DNA of 55,249 bases from contig NZ_GL476319.1 of assembly GCF_000148725.1 (NCBI RefSeq), positions 398,377 to 453,625 on the forward strand, written 5' to 3'. The notes beneath the pieces were generated by a model, which was given only the letters and a program-made list of their open reading frames with translations, made no database searches and was not told where the DNA came from. The position numbers and the translations under genes were made by a program. Below are positions 42,640 to 51,956 of the stretch, in pieces (position 1 is the first letter of the stretch; every line of letters begins with the position of its first letter). This stretch comes from Roseibium sp. TrichSKD4. Lineage in GTDB: Bacteria > Pseudomonadota > Alphaproteobacteria > Rhizobiales > Stappiaceae.

Positions 42640-45045
42640 GTGTTGAACCACCAGAAAGTCGGGAAGCTTCCGATGGCGCGGGCATTTGCCGGCAGCGCGT
42701 CCGCGCGACGTGCTGACCAGACTTCAAAATCCGGAAGCGGCAAGCAAACACTTGCTGGACATCTGGAATTGCTGGCAGCACCAGCCTATCGACGGCTTTT
42801 GAGGTCTGAAACATTGCTGCGCAGACTTGTTCCCATCCTGTGCCTGATTTTCATCGGAACGCTGGCAAGCTACCGGGCAGCCGAGCTGATGAACGACCAT
42901 CAGCGTGTGGATGAAACAGTCCGCCACGAATTGGAACTGACCGCCACCATCATCTCAAAACATCTCGCCAGCGCAGAAAAAGACCTCCCAGAACAAGGAC
43001 AGCAATCCGCCATTCAACGTGTTCTTGCCGAGAGCTTGCCAACCGGCGCGACCAGCGATGGCAGAGTTATTCTGGTAACGGATGAGAACGCTCGCATTAT
43101 CGCAAGCGCCCCTCTTCGGCCCAACCTAAACGGTCAACCCATCAGCGATATTTTCGGCGCATCCCAACCGCTTACGGTTTTCGGCGCCCGCGCTGGCATC
43201 ATGGAAGTCGCTCTCGACATTTTCGGAAATGGCGAGATGGAAGATACCTATTCCACCATCCATCACCTTGATGGAGAACTTGGAATGGTCGCTATCATCC
43301 AGCCAACTAACAGTGTTTATGCTGAATGGCGGAGCGATGTATCTGCAAACGTAACGTTATTTGTCGGTACAGCATCCATCCTTCTGGTGTTGATTTATGC
43401 CTTTTATGCTCAAGCCAATCGGGCGGAACAGGCGGACGAGATTTACGCAGCCACCCGGACCCGGATTGATACAGCCCTTAATCATGGGCGCTGCGGGCTG
43501 TTTGACTGGGATTTGTCACGCGGACGCATTTTTTGGTCGTCTTCGCTCTATGAAATGCTGGGGCACAAACCCAAAGACTCCCTATTGAGTTTTGCAGAAG
43601 TCGCCGACCTCACCCACCCGGACGATGTTGATCTTTACGAACTCGCGACAGAGCTGCTGGAAGCCGGCGGCGGGATTGTCGACAAAATGTTCCGCATGCG
43701 CCACGCAAACGGCTCTTGGGTCTGGCTCCGCGCACGCGGTGAAATTCAAAGTGAACCCGGCCGAAGCGAACCGCACCTAATCGGCATCTGCATCGACGTC
43801 ACCGAGCAACATCGCCTGGAAGAACAAAGCCGAACAGCCGATCTTCGCCTGCGCGACGCCATTGAGACAATTTCCGAAGCCTTCGTTCTGTGGAACAAGA
43901 ACAACGAACTGGTCATCTGCAATTCCAACTATCAGGAACTGCACGGTCTACCGACCCATGCCGTTACGCCCGGAACGCCATACAAGGATGTGATGGCCGC
44001 TGCCGAAAACACCCAAGTAGCCCCGCAGCCGGTCAAAATCAGCCAACGCGTTGATGCCCCTGAAGGCAGCTACGAAGCCCAGCTGGATGATGGACGCTGG
44101 CTACAAATCTCCGAGCGCCGCACCAAGGACGGTGGTTTCGTATCAGTCGGCACTGACATCACCGCGCTGAAACGCCACGAAGAACAGCTAATTGACCGCG
44201 AAAAAGAACTGAACGCGACGGTTGATGATCTGACCCGCTCCCGCAAGACCCTTCAATTGCAGGCAAAACAGCTAGAAGAACTTGCCGACAAATACTCTGA
44301 AGAGCGGAACCGCGCAGAAAACGCTAACAAAGCGAAATCCGAGTTCCTTGCAAACATCTCACACGAACTCAGAACACCGTTAAACGCGATTATTGGCTTC
44401 TCGGACATCATGAACAAAGAGATGTTCGGGCCTCTGGGAACAGAAAAATACTCTGACTATTGTCATGACATTCACAACTCCGGCACATACCTTCTGAATG
44501 TGATCAATGACATCCTCGACATGTCCAAGATCGAGGCCGGGCGGATGTCCATCGAGACCGAAGACCTTTCCGCCAAAGAGGCCGCAGAAGATGCAGCTCG
44601 GATCATGTCGACCGCCGCGCGTGAAAAGCACATCGACGTCACCTGCACTGTGGAAGATGGCATTCAGGTTCGCGCAGACCGCAGGGCGCTCAAACAAATC
44701 CTTCTCAACCTGCTCGCCAATGCCGTAAAGTTCACCCCCGAGCATGGCACGGTCAGCCTCAAGGCTCATCAAGAGAAAAACCGTATATGCTTTGAGATCT
44801 CTGATACAGGGATTGGCATTGCAGACAAGGACATTGCGCGTCTCGCCCAACCTTTCGTTCAAGTCGAAAACCAGTTCACGAAAACACACCAAGGCTCTGG
44901 ACTTGGCTTGGCCATCGCAAGGTCGTTGATTGAAATCCACGGTGGTAAGCTGGAAATCTCCTCCGAGCTTGGAGAAGGGACACACGTTCGCTTCCTGTTG
45001 CCTTCCAGCGACCCAAGCGCGGAAGTTCAGCCGGAACTGCTCTAA
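42640..45045 (+). CDS. PAS-domain sensor histidine kinase (PleC/DivJ/PdhS-like)
   Basis: 801 residues from GTG 42640 (AAGG upstream); ATG 42673 is an alternative. Transmembrane helices at ~65-82 (VPILCLIFIGTLASY) and ~245-262 enclose a periplasmic domain. Two PAS domains follow (GRCGLFDWDLSRGRIFWSSS onward, and AIETISEAFVLWNKNNELVI), then a coiled coil, the H-box NISHELRTPLNAIIGFSDIM with His575, EMFGPLGTEKYSDYCHDIHN, and a full HATPase domain (NLLANAVKFTPEHG, DTGIGI, GSGLGLAIA). The text around the H-box is typical of alphaproteobacterial cell-cycle kinases acting on DivK-type regulators; that link is inference. It has no receiver domain and no adjacent regulator gene. Confidence 0.86.
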   Translation: MLNHQKVGKLPMARAFAGSASARRADQTSKSGSGKQTLAGHLELLAAPAYRRLLRSETLLRRLVPILCLIFIGTLASYRAAELMNDHQRVDETVRHELELTATIISKHLASAEKDLPEQGQQSAIQRVLAESLPTGATSDGRVILVTDENARIIASAPLRPNLNGQPISDIFGASQPLTVFGARAGIMEVALDIFGNGEMEDTYSTIHHLDGELGMVAIIQPTNSVYAEWRSDVSANVTLFVGTASILLVLIYAFYAQANRAEQADEIYAATRTRIDTALNHGRCGLFDWDLSRGRIFWSSSLYEMLGHKPKDSLLSFAEVADLTHPDDVDLYELATELLEAGGGIVDKMFRMRHANGSWVWLRARGEIQSEPGRSEPHLIGICIDVTEQHRLEEQSRTADLRLRDAIETISEAFVLWNKNNELVICNSNYQELHGLPTHAVTPGTPYKDVMAAAENTQVAPQPVKISQRVDAPEGSYEAQLDDGRWLQISERRTKDGGFVSVGTDITALKRHEEQLIDREKELNATVDDLTRSRKTLQLQAKQLEELADKYSEERNRAENANKAKSEFLANISHELRTPLNAIIGFSDIMNKEMFGPLGTEKYSDYCHDIHNSGTYLLNVINDILDMSKIEAGRMSIETEDLSAKEAAEDAARIMSTAAREKHIDVTCTVEDGIQVRADRRALKQILLNLLANAVKFTPEHGTVSLKAHQEKNRICFEISDTGIGIADKDIARLAQPFVQVENQFTKTHQGSGLGLAIARSLIEIHGGKLEISSELGEGTHVRFLLPSSDPSAEVQPELL

Positions 45046-45068
45046 CTGATCCAGCACATTTGAAACGC

Positions 45069-48062
45069 CTACTTGGCCTCTACGACCGCGACCTCGCCAA
45101 CAATTCTCTCGAACGCTGCTCGAACTGATGTTTGCGTCTCCGCAAGGTCCAGCTCCAGCCGTTGGAAGTCAGGCGCACCGCCAGCCTTGATCAACAAATC
45201 CAGTACGCCGCGCGGCGCTTCGCCAGCCACAAACTTCCCGGAAAGGACCATCCGCAAAACCTGCGTGAGCCTCTGATAAAGCAAGAGCGCGTTGTTCAGA
45301 AGATCCGCATCATCAGGTGCAAGAACATTGGCCACTCTGAGCTTTGACAGAGCCTGTTCGGTTCCTTGGGCGAAGATATCTGCGTCATCTGTTGCATGCG
45401 CCAGCTGCAGAAACTGGGCGATGAACTCGATATCAACCAGCCCCCCTGCGACCTGTTTCAGTTCCCAGATGTCCTTTGTGCCCTTTTCCTTCTCGATCCG
45501 TGCTCGCATGGTCCGCACATCATCGGCAAGCTTTGTCCGCTCTCGCGTTTGGGCCAGCGTTTCTGAGAGGTGTGCATTGATCTTCGCCTTGAAAGCGTCT
45601 GATGTGGACGCAATTACGCGGGCCCGCGTCAAAGCCATGTGCTCCCATGTCCAAGCCTCGGATTTTTGATAGGCGACGAACCCGTTCAGATGAGTGGCCA
45701 ATGGCCCGGCATTGCCGGATGGACGGAGGCGGAAGTCGACCTCATAAAGGCTGCCTTCAGCAGTTGGGGCGGACAGCGCAGTGACAAGCCTTTGAGTGAG
45801 ACGCGTATAATATTGGCTCACGGCCATCGGACGCTGCCCATCCGACTGGGTTGCCCCTTCCGGCGGCTCATAAAGCAGAATGAGATCAAGGTCGGACGAG
45901 GCCGTCATTTCTCGCCCGCCAAGTTTGCCCATGGCGAGCACTGCGATTTCTCCACCTTCGATCCGGCCATGTGTCTCCGCAACATGATCGATCACGCGCG
46001 GTAGAAGGCGATCAACGACCACCTCGGCCAAACGGGCCATGGCAAAGCCAACCTTATCCGCCGATAAAGTGTCAGAGAGAAGCCGGAGGCCGATCAGAAA
46101 CTGCTGCTCCTGAGCAAAGATGCGCGCGCGATCCAGCGCCTCTTCATAAAACCGCGCTTGGGCCAGTGTGCGGTCCAGACCGACACGAAACTCGTCGACG
46201 CTCGGCATGGCCCCGAAAAAGGCTGGATCAAGCACACTATCAAGAACATGAACCCGGCGAGACACCGTTTCAGCCAGTCGCGGGGCCGCCCCCATGACGG
46301 TTGCCAACAGATGCAAGAGTTGCGGATTGGAGCGCAGCAAGGCAAACAGCTGCACCCCAGCGGGCAGTTTGGTCAGGAAATTATCAAACGCCCTAAGGGC
46401 AACATCTGCATTGTCCGTATCCGCCAGAGCCTTGATCAAGACAGGATGCAGCTCCGTCAAGCGCTCCCGCGCCTTGGTGGAACGAACTGCCGGATATCGT
46501 CCAAAATGCCATGACTTGACGATGCTCGCCGCGTCAGCTGGTTGCTTGAAACCAAGTCGTGACAAGGTCTCCAGCGTATCTGGATCATGATCATCACCGG
46601 TGAAAACAAGATTGCCCAACTCGGACGACAAGGCCGGTTCATCCTCAAAGAGATCGGCGTAATGCCCCTGAACCGTCTGCAATTGCTTCAGAAATGCGGC
46701 TTCGAACCCCTCAAGGGTGTCAAACCCCATCAGCCAGGCAATGCGGTTCAACCCCTCCCCTTCCTTGGGCAAAAGCTGGGTCTGCTCGTCATTCAGCATC
46801 TGGATACGGTGTTCAACCGCACGCAAGAAGATATAGGCCTCGGTTAGCTCGTCGCGCGCGTCATCCTTGATCCAGTTCGCTTCCGTGAGCTTGGCGAGCA
46901 TGTCGAGTGTTCGACGTCCGCGCAGGTCAGGGTTCCGCCCACCGGCAATCAGCTGCTGGGTCTGCACAAAGAACTCCACCTCACGGATGCCCCCACGGCC
47001 CAATTTGACATTGTGACCTGCAACGGCAATCGCCCCGTGGCCTTTGTGGAGGTGGATTTGCCGCTTGATCGACTGCACATCGGCAATCGCCGCGAAATCC
47101 AGATACTTGCGCCACACGAAGGGAACAATCTCTCGCAGGAAATCTGCTCCCGCTTCAAGATCAGCTGCGCAGGGACGGGCTTTGATTAAGGCTGCACGTT
47201 CCCAGTTTTGGCCCAGCGCTTCATAATAGGAAAGCGCTGCCGGAACGGACATGGCCAGCGGTGTTGCGCCGGGGTCCGGGCGCAGTCTCAAATCGGTGCG
47301 AAACACATAGCCGTCCGCTGTCCGATCCTGCATGATTTTGACCAAGCGCCGGGTCAAACGCACGAATTCCACTGGAGCCTCAGCGGATCCTGCCATGGGC
47401 GCTTTTTGCGGATCATAAAGAATGATCAGATCAATATCGGAAGAGTAATTCAGCTCCAGCGCGCCATGCTTGCCCATTGCGAGCACAACAAGTCCTGAAT
47501 CCTTGCCCGGATTATCTGGATCAACAGGCGCAAACTTACCCTTGTTGCTCAGGTCAGTGAGGCAAAAGCGGATCGCTGCATCAAGCGACGCGTCGGCGAA
47601 CAGTGACAGCCCGGCTGTCACACCATCAAGGTGGATCGCCCCGCCAATATCCGCAAGCCCGAGGGTCAAAGCAAGATCCTGCTTCAAGAGACGCAGGTCT
47701 CGCATAATATCCGCCTCGGTCTCTGCTCGCAGCGCCTTCGTCCGCTCCAGGATTTCCTCGATGCGCGTTTCCGGGCTTGAGGTTAAAATCGCATTCAGAC
47801 GGCCGACATCAGAAACCGCCAACTCCCGCAAATATGGAGAGTTGCCGATCACGCCGAGCAAAAAATCAGAGACGTTTGACTTGCCGCCTAAAAGGTCGAC
47901 GAGACCGGCAGCTTCACGGTCTTCTGACGCCAGCTTGACGACATCATCCAGAAACAACTGGGCATGGTCCCGGTCTTTGCATCGCGGCACCGTGACGAGG
48001 CGTTCAAACAAGGAGCCCACATCAGAGTGTTTTGTTCCTGCTGCGGCTGCTTGTCCTGTCAT
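45069..48062 (-). CDS. glnE: Bifunctional glutamine synthetase adenylyltransferase/deadenylylase
   Basis: 997 residues, full length for the family. Two nucleotidyltransferase domains are visible: the N-terminal adenylyl-removing domain with MGKHGALELNYSSDIDLIIL (~200-220) and the C-terminal adenylylating domain with MGKLGGREMTASSDLDLILL. Each has the paired Asp metal ligands. A linker with GRGGIREVEFFVQTQQLIAG lies between them. It switches glutamine synthetase off and on according to PII and glutamine. It starts 6 nt after the histidine-kinase gene, so it is probably in one operon with the two-component pair. Confidence 0.95.
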   Translation of the reverse strand: MTGQAAAAGTKHSDVGSLFERLVTVPRCKDRDHAQLFLDDVVKLASEDREAAGLVDLLGGKSNVSDFLLGVIGNSPYLRELAVSDVGRLNAILTSSPETRIEEILERTKALRAETEADIMRDLRLLKQDLALTLGLADIGGAIHLDGVTAGLSLFADASLDAAIRFCLTDLSNKGKFAPVDPDNPGKDSGLVVLAMGKHGALELNYSSDIDLIILYDPQKAPMAGSAEAPVEFVRLTRRLVKIMQDRTADGYVFRTDLRLRPDPGATPLAMSVPAALSYYEALGQNWERAALIKARPCAADLEAGADFLREIVPFVWRKYLDFAAIADVQSIKRQIHLHKGHGAIAVAGHNVKLGRGGIREVEFFVQTQQLIAGGRNPDLRGRRTLDMLAKLTEANWIKDDARDELTEAYIFLRAVEHRIQMLNDEQTQLLPKEGEGLNRIAWLMGFDTLEGFEAAFLKQLQTVQGHYADLFEDEPALSSELGNLVFTGDDHDPDTLETLSRLGFKQPADAASIVKSWHFGRYPAVRSTKARERLTELHPVLIKALADTDNADVALRAFDNFLTKLPAGVQLFALLRSNPQLLHLLATVMGAAPRLAETVSRRVHVLDSVLDPAFFGAMPSVDEFRVGLDRTLAQARFYEEALDRARIFAQEQQFLIGLRLLSDTLSADKVGFAMARLAEVVVDRLLPRVIDHVAETHGRIEGGEIAVLAMGKLGGREMTASSDLDLILLYEPPEGATQSDGQRPMAVSQYYTRLTQRLVTALSAPTAEGSLYEVDFRLRPSGNAGPLATHLNGFVAYQKSEAWTWEHMALTRARVIASTSDAFKAKINAHLSETLAQTRERTKLADDVRTMRARIEKEKGTKDIWELKQVAGGLVDIEFIAQFLQLAHATDDADIFAQGTEQALSKLRVANVLAPDDADLLNNALLLYQRLTQVLRMVLSGKFVAGEAPRGVLDLLIKAGGAPDFQRLELDLAETQTSVRAAFERIVGEVAVVEAK

Positions 48063-48067
48063 GTCGC

Positions 48068-49471
48068 CTAATCCTTGCTGGCCGTCCCAATTGGAAGATC
48101 AATAGATGCTTTTAAACCGGGTTGCGCATCGTGCAAGGTCAGTTGTCCGCCGTGAAGGCCTGCAACGGCGTGAACAAGGCTCAGACCGAGGCCATAGCCC
48201 GGTTCCGTTCGGCTTTCCTCGAGACGGACAAATCGGCCTCTTACCCGCTCCCGTTGATCGGATGGAATGCCCGTTCCGTGATCGCGAACAGACAGAACAA
48301 TCCGGTCAGCCACTTTCTCTGCCATGACTTCAATTTTGACAGCGCCAGTATCGTTCCGGCCATATTTCATCGCATTTTCAATAAGATTGACCAGAACCTG
48401 AGAGATCAGATCACTGTTGCCCTTCACCCACAATTGCGGGGCCGTGGCAACTGTCAGTGTGCCGCCCTCATCATCCACCACGGGTTCGTAGAGTTCAGCA
48501 ATCTTGTCAACAACATCGGACAGGTCCACGTCATCCATGCCAGCTTCCGGGGTCATCGCCTCAATTCGGGCAATGCGAAGCAGTGCGTCGAAAATCCGGA
48601 TCAGATTTTCAGAATCTTCGAGTGTTGCCTCCAAGGCTTCTCTGTAAGCCTCTTCGCTACCCGCATCACGCAAGGCCGTCTCCACCCGCCCTCGCAAGCG
48701 CGTCAGCGGGGTTTTCAGGTCATGAGCGATGTTGTCGGTCACATCTTTCATGCCGCGCATAAGCAGTTCAATACGCTCCAGCATGTCATTGAGATTGACG
48801 GCCAGACGATCAAACTCGTCATTGTTGCCTTCAACCGGCAAGCGGCGGGACAAGTCGCCATGCATGATGGTTTTGCTGGTGGCCGAAATCCCGTCAATGC
48901 GTTTCATGATCCGTCGGTTGACAAAGAACCATGTGATAACCGCCATCAAGACAACCGCACCAATCCAGACCCGGCGCGCTTCTTCAAGGATATGAACAAA
49001 ATGCCGCCGTTCACCCAGATCACGTCCGACCAGAAGACGGTAGCCACCGCGCAGGTCAAAGGTTCGTATCAAGGCTTCGCGGCGGATTTCCTCGCCATCA
49101 ATGTTCCGGCGGGCATATTCCACCCGGCGCACATCTGCTGAACTTTCCTCCAGCACGATCCGCGGCATGCGGGCAATGTTGCCTGCGATGATATTGCCAG
49201 CAAAATCCGTCAGCAAATAAAGGCTGGCATCCGGCCGGCGAGCACGGCTGTCGATCGCTGCCACAAGTGCCCGCACGCCGCCGCGCGCATATTCTTCCGG
49301 CAAACCCGTAATCTCCGCGTCCAGCGTCTGCGTGACCTGCGTCAGCATCAACTGGTTGGTGTTCCGAGAAATGTAAATCAGCATGAAAGCTGACAAGGCC
49401 GTAAAGACGGCCAGATACACAAGCGCCAGTTTGAAGGCTGTGGTGCGGGCGATCCTAGCGAGTCTGTTCAC
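48068..49471 (-). CDS. Two-component sensor histidine kinase
   Basis: 467 residues from GTG 49471 (VNRLARIARTTAFKLALVYL), which gives a 17-nt overlap with the response-regulator gene; a TTG at 49519 would overlap by 65 nt. Helix ~14-33, a short periplasmic domain of ~130 residues, helix ~165-185 (VWIGAVVLMAVITWFFVN), HAMP, H-box DNIAHDLKTPLTRLRGRVET, then a HATPase domain with LVNLIENAMKYGRND and VRDHGTGIPSDQRERV. It is an EnvZ/PhoQ-type kinase partnered with the regulator immediately upstream. Confidence 0.9.
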   Translation of the reverse strand: MNRLARIARTTAFKLALVYLAVFTALSAFMLIYISRNTNQLMLTQVTQTLDAEITGLPEEYARGGVRALVAAIDSRARRPDASLYLLTDFAGNIIAGNIARMPRIVLEESSADVRRVEYARRNIDGEEIRREALIRTFDLRGGYRLLVGRDLGERRHFVHILEEARRVWIGAVVLMAVITWFFVNRRIMKRIDGISATSKTIMHGDLSRRLPVEGNNDEFDRLAVNLNDMLERIELLMRGMKDVTDNIAHDLKTPLTRLRGRVETALRDAGSEEAYREALEATLEDSENLIRIFDALLRIARIEAMTPEAGMDDVDLSDVVDKIAELYEPVVDDEGGTLTVATAPQLWVKGNSDLISQVLVNLIENAMKYGRNDTGAVKIEVMAEKVADRIVLSVRDHGTGIPSDQRERVRGRFVRLEESRTEPGYGLGLSLVHAVAGLHGGQLTLHDAQPGLKASIDLPIGTASKD

Positions 49472-50141
49472 GGATCGAATACCCGGCACCGCGAATGGTC
49501 TGAAGCAAGGGTTTGTCAAAATCCTTGTCGATCTTTGCCCTCAAACGGGAAATATGCACGTCAATCACATTGGTCTGCGGGTCAAAGTGATATTCCCAGA
49601 CGTTCTCCAAAAGCATGGTTCGGGTCACCACCTGCCCGGCATGCTGCATGAGGTATTCCAGCAAACGGAACTCGCGAGGCTGCAAGGGAATTTCCACATC
49701 GCCGCGCCGACAGGAATGCGCCAACCGGTCGAGAACAAGATCTCCCACCTGATAGGTTGTTTCCAGATCACCAGATGCTTTCGGGCGACGGGCCAGTGCC
49801 TCTACCCGCGCCTGAAGCTCGGTAAAGGCGTAAGGCTTTGGCAGATAATCATCGCCGCCGGCTTTCAAGCCCTTCACCCGGTCATCCACTTGCCCAAGTG
49901 CCGACAAGATCAACACTGGCGTGTGGTCTCCCGCACTGCGAAGGCTTTCAATCACCGACAAACCATCGCGCTTGGGAAGCATGCGATCTACGATCAAAAC
50001 ATCATAACTGCCCGCCATGGCCTGCTCGAGACCGGCTTCCCCATCTTCGGCACGATCTGCGCTGTGGCCAAGCTCATCGAGGCCCTTTGCCAAATAAGCG
50101 GCGGCTTCGGCGTCATCTTCAATGATCAACAATTTCAACAT
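49455..50141 (-). CDS. OmpR/PhoB-family response regulator
   Basis: 228 residues. The receiver domain has the acidic pair in LLIIEDDAEA, phosphoacceptor Asp52 (IVDRMLP) and the conserved Lys in DDYLPKPYAFTEL. The C-terminal winged helix (QPREFRLLEYLMQHAGQVVT, TNVIDVHISRLRAKID) binds DNA. It forms a pair with the overlapping kinase gene. The degP-type gene lies upstream on the same strand behind a terminator, as in other rhizobia, so an envelope-stress role is plausible but not shown. Confidence 0.92.
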   Translation of the reverse strand: MLKLLIIEDDAEAAAYLAKGLDELGHSADRAEDGEAGLEQAMAGSYDVLIVDRMLPKRDGLSVIESLRSAGDHTPVLILSALGQVDDRVKGLKAGGDDYLPKPYAFTELQARVEALARRPKASGDLETTYQVGDLVLDRLAHSCRRGDVEIPLQPREFRLLEYLMQHAGQVVTRTMLLENVWEYHFDPQTNVIDVHISRLRAKIDKDFDKPLLQTIRGAGYSIREQTR

Positions 50142-50182
50142 ACGTGACGGTTCCAGTCGTGAGTCGCTTCAAAAAGCATAAA

Positions 50183-50223
50183 CAATTAAAACGAGCAGCG
50201 GCGACCATTTTACCGGTCGCCGC
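50183..50223 (-). terminator. Rho-independent terminator of the degP-type gene
   Basis: GCGGCGACC (50198-50206) pairs perfectly with GGTCGCCGC (50215-50223) around an 8-nt loop. On the minus strand TGCTCGTTTTAATTGTTT follows. The stem is strong and lies 63 nt after the protease stop. Confidence 0.7.
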
Positions 50224-50285
50224 CACCAGCCGCAACAAGGAGAGTTAGGGGCAGAGGGGCTTCCCCTTGTCGGGCAATCTCGTCG

Positions 50286-51428
50286 TCAGGCCGCGTTCAT
50301 CGGCAAGGCAACAAAGCGGGTGTTCTGATTGCTCTCCACCCGGAAGAGAACAGCCTTGCGACCTTCGTTCTCCGCCTTGGAGAGGGCTTCAACCACATCG
50401 GCTGGTGATTTCACCGGTGTCCCGGCAACTTCCAGAATACGATCACCGCGACGAAGGCGTTTTTCTGCAGCAGGACCACCGGCTTTTACGTCAGAAACGA
50501 TCACACCTTCGCTCTTTTCGCCGGACGGGTCAGTTGCAGACAGGACAAGGCCGAGATCTTCCAGCGTTGTTTCGGTCGGAGTGACTTTCACGGCCGCCGC
50601 CACAGAGGCTGGTTCCTTCAAGCTGCCGAGTTTGACGGCGACGTCCTGCTCACGGCCATCACGCCAGACCGTAATGTCGACCAAGGTGTCAGGATCAAAA
50701 CCTGCGATGACTTTCGACAAATCGCGTGGGCCTTTGATCTCATTGCCTTCGACGGCAAGGATAGTATCCCCGGAGCGAAGGCCTGCCGCTTCAGCTGGGC
50801 TATCCGGCTGCACTTCAGAAACAATCGCACCTCGGGCTTCGTCAAGATCAAGGCTCTCGGCGATATCTTCGCTCACGCCCTGAATTTGAACGCCAAGCCA
50901 GCCACGTGTGACCTTGCCACCATCCTGTAAGTCCATCAGGACATCTGTTGCCGTGGACGCTGGAATAGCAAAGGCGATACCCACATTGCCTCCGGACGGA
51001 GAGAAAATTGCCGCATTCACGCCAATGACTTCACCGTTCATGTTAAAGGCCGGTCCACCCGAGTTCCCCCGGTTTACAGGCGCGTCAATCTGAATGAAGT
51101 CATCGTAGGGGCCTGCTCCGATATCACGTCCGCGAGCCGATACAATCCCGGCTGTAACCGAGCCACCAAGACCGAAAGGATTGCCAATCGCCACGACCCA
51201 TTCTCCAACATGCGGAGCGTCATCAGCGAATTTCACATAGGTGAACTCTTCATCCGTATCGATCTTCAGGAGGGCCAAGTCGGTCCGCGCATCCGCACCA
51301 ATCAATCGTGCCTCATATTCCTTGCCGTCGTGACCGATGACCGTGAACTCGGTGCCTTTATCGATGACATGGTGGTTTGTCACCACATACCCGTCATCAG
51401 AAATGAAGAAGCCGGAACCTTGCGACAA
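50286..51428 (-). CDS. degP: DegP/HtrA-type serine endoprotease, main part (5' frameshift)
   Basis: This frame encodes QGSGFFISDDGYVVTNHHVI with catalytic His, DLALLKID with Asp, and APVNRGNSGGPAFNMNGEVI with Ser, so the triad is complete. Two PDZ domains follow (GWLGVQIQGVSEDIAESLDL, then LGLVLSATDPSGEKSEGVIV). The signal peptide and first ~110 residues are in another frame (51397-51816), and two one-base insertions near 51489-51493 and 51452-51458 would join them. DegP is a periplasmic protease-chaperone for damaged envelope proteins. The ATG-like start used here is only the first Met in frame. Confidence 0.88.
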   Translation of the reverse strand: MSQGSGFFISDDGYVVTNHHVIDKGTEFTVIGHDGKEYEARLIGADARTDLALLKIDTDEEFTYVKFADDAPHVGEWVVAIGNPFGLGGSVTAGIVSARGRDIGAGPYDDFIQIDAPVNRGNSGGPAFNMNGEVIGVNAAIFSPSGGNVGIAFAIPASTATDVLMDLQDGGKVTRGWLGVQIQGVSEDIAESLDLDEARGAIVSEVQPDSPAEAAGLRSGDTILAVEGNEIKGPRDLSKVIAGFDPDTLVDITVWRDGREQDVAVKLGSLKEPASVAAAVKVTPTETTLEDLGLVLSATDPSGEKSEGVIVSDVKAGGPAAEKRLRRGDRILEVAGTPVKSPADVVEALSKAENEGRKAVLFRVESNQNTRFVALPMNAA

Positions 51429-51816
51429 TCCGTATGGGCGTGGCTGACGCTCGCGCGGCTTTCATCACCTCGGCCACCAAACTCGCGGAAAAACGCTGAA
51501 GTGGATGATCTTTTGGCACATCGCCAAAGAAATCACCAAAACCGCCCTGCCCGTCAAAATTCATCATGCGAGGTGTCGCTGCCTGTTTGACCCGAACGCT
51601 GACAACTGCAGGCTGAACAGCCTTCACAACATCAGAAAAATCTGCAGGCGCGTTCCGCTCAACGCGAACCGGATCAGCAAGAGCCAGCTGGTTTGGCACA
51701 ACGGTTTGAACCGTCATCAGGCCTGCAGCGCCCAAGGCCATGACACCCGCCAGCAAGCGGGTGCGGCGTGACATCCAGATGGAACGGTTGGTCGGCAGAT
51801 CTTGGCTATTGTGCAT
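51397..51816 (-). CDS. N-terminal part of the DegP-type protease, split off by a frameshift
   Basis: Starts MHNSQDLPTNRSIWMSRRTR with a signal or anchor helix (LLAGVMALGAAGLMTVQTVV). It continues FSDVVKAVQPAVVSVRVKQA and DFFGDVPKDHPLQRF, the normal start of a DegP. After that the frame gives unrelated sequence to a stop at 51397. In the neighbouring frames FREFGGRGDESR and then ERQPRPYGLSQGSGFF appear in order, which is the usual DegP continuation. It is the 5' part of the gene at 50286-51428. Confidence 0.85.
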   Translation of the reverse strand: MHNSQDLPTNRSIWMSRRTRLLAGVMALGAAGLMTVQTVVPNQLALADPVRVERNAPADFSDVVKAVQPAVVSVRVKQAATPRMMNFDGQGGFGDFFGDVPKDHPLQRFSASLVAEVMKAARASATPIRIVARFRLLHF

Positions 51817-51956
51817 GGTATCCTATCCTCAAGTGACTGCTTGGAGCTGAGATCATTCGCGGGGAGAGCGATGTCTCGTGTCACTTTCAAAGATAGGAAC
51901 GCCAACCTTACAGCCGCCTGTCGCTGAGATTAAGGATCGGTAAGGTTGGGACGTTT

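Noticed and set aside
48122-49141. A 339-codon open frame on the plus strand
   Set aside because: It is antisense to the histidine-kinase gene, rich in His/Gln/Arg, and has no recognisable domain. It is a by-product of the codon usage of the real gene.
49472-49519. Histidine-kinase start at TTG 49519
   Set aside because: It would overlap the response-regulator gene by 65 nt and adds residues read out of frame from the regulator's end; GTG 49471 is more likely.
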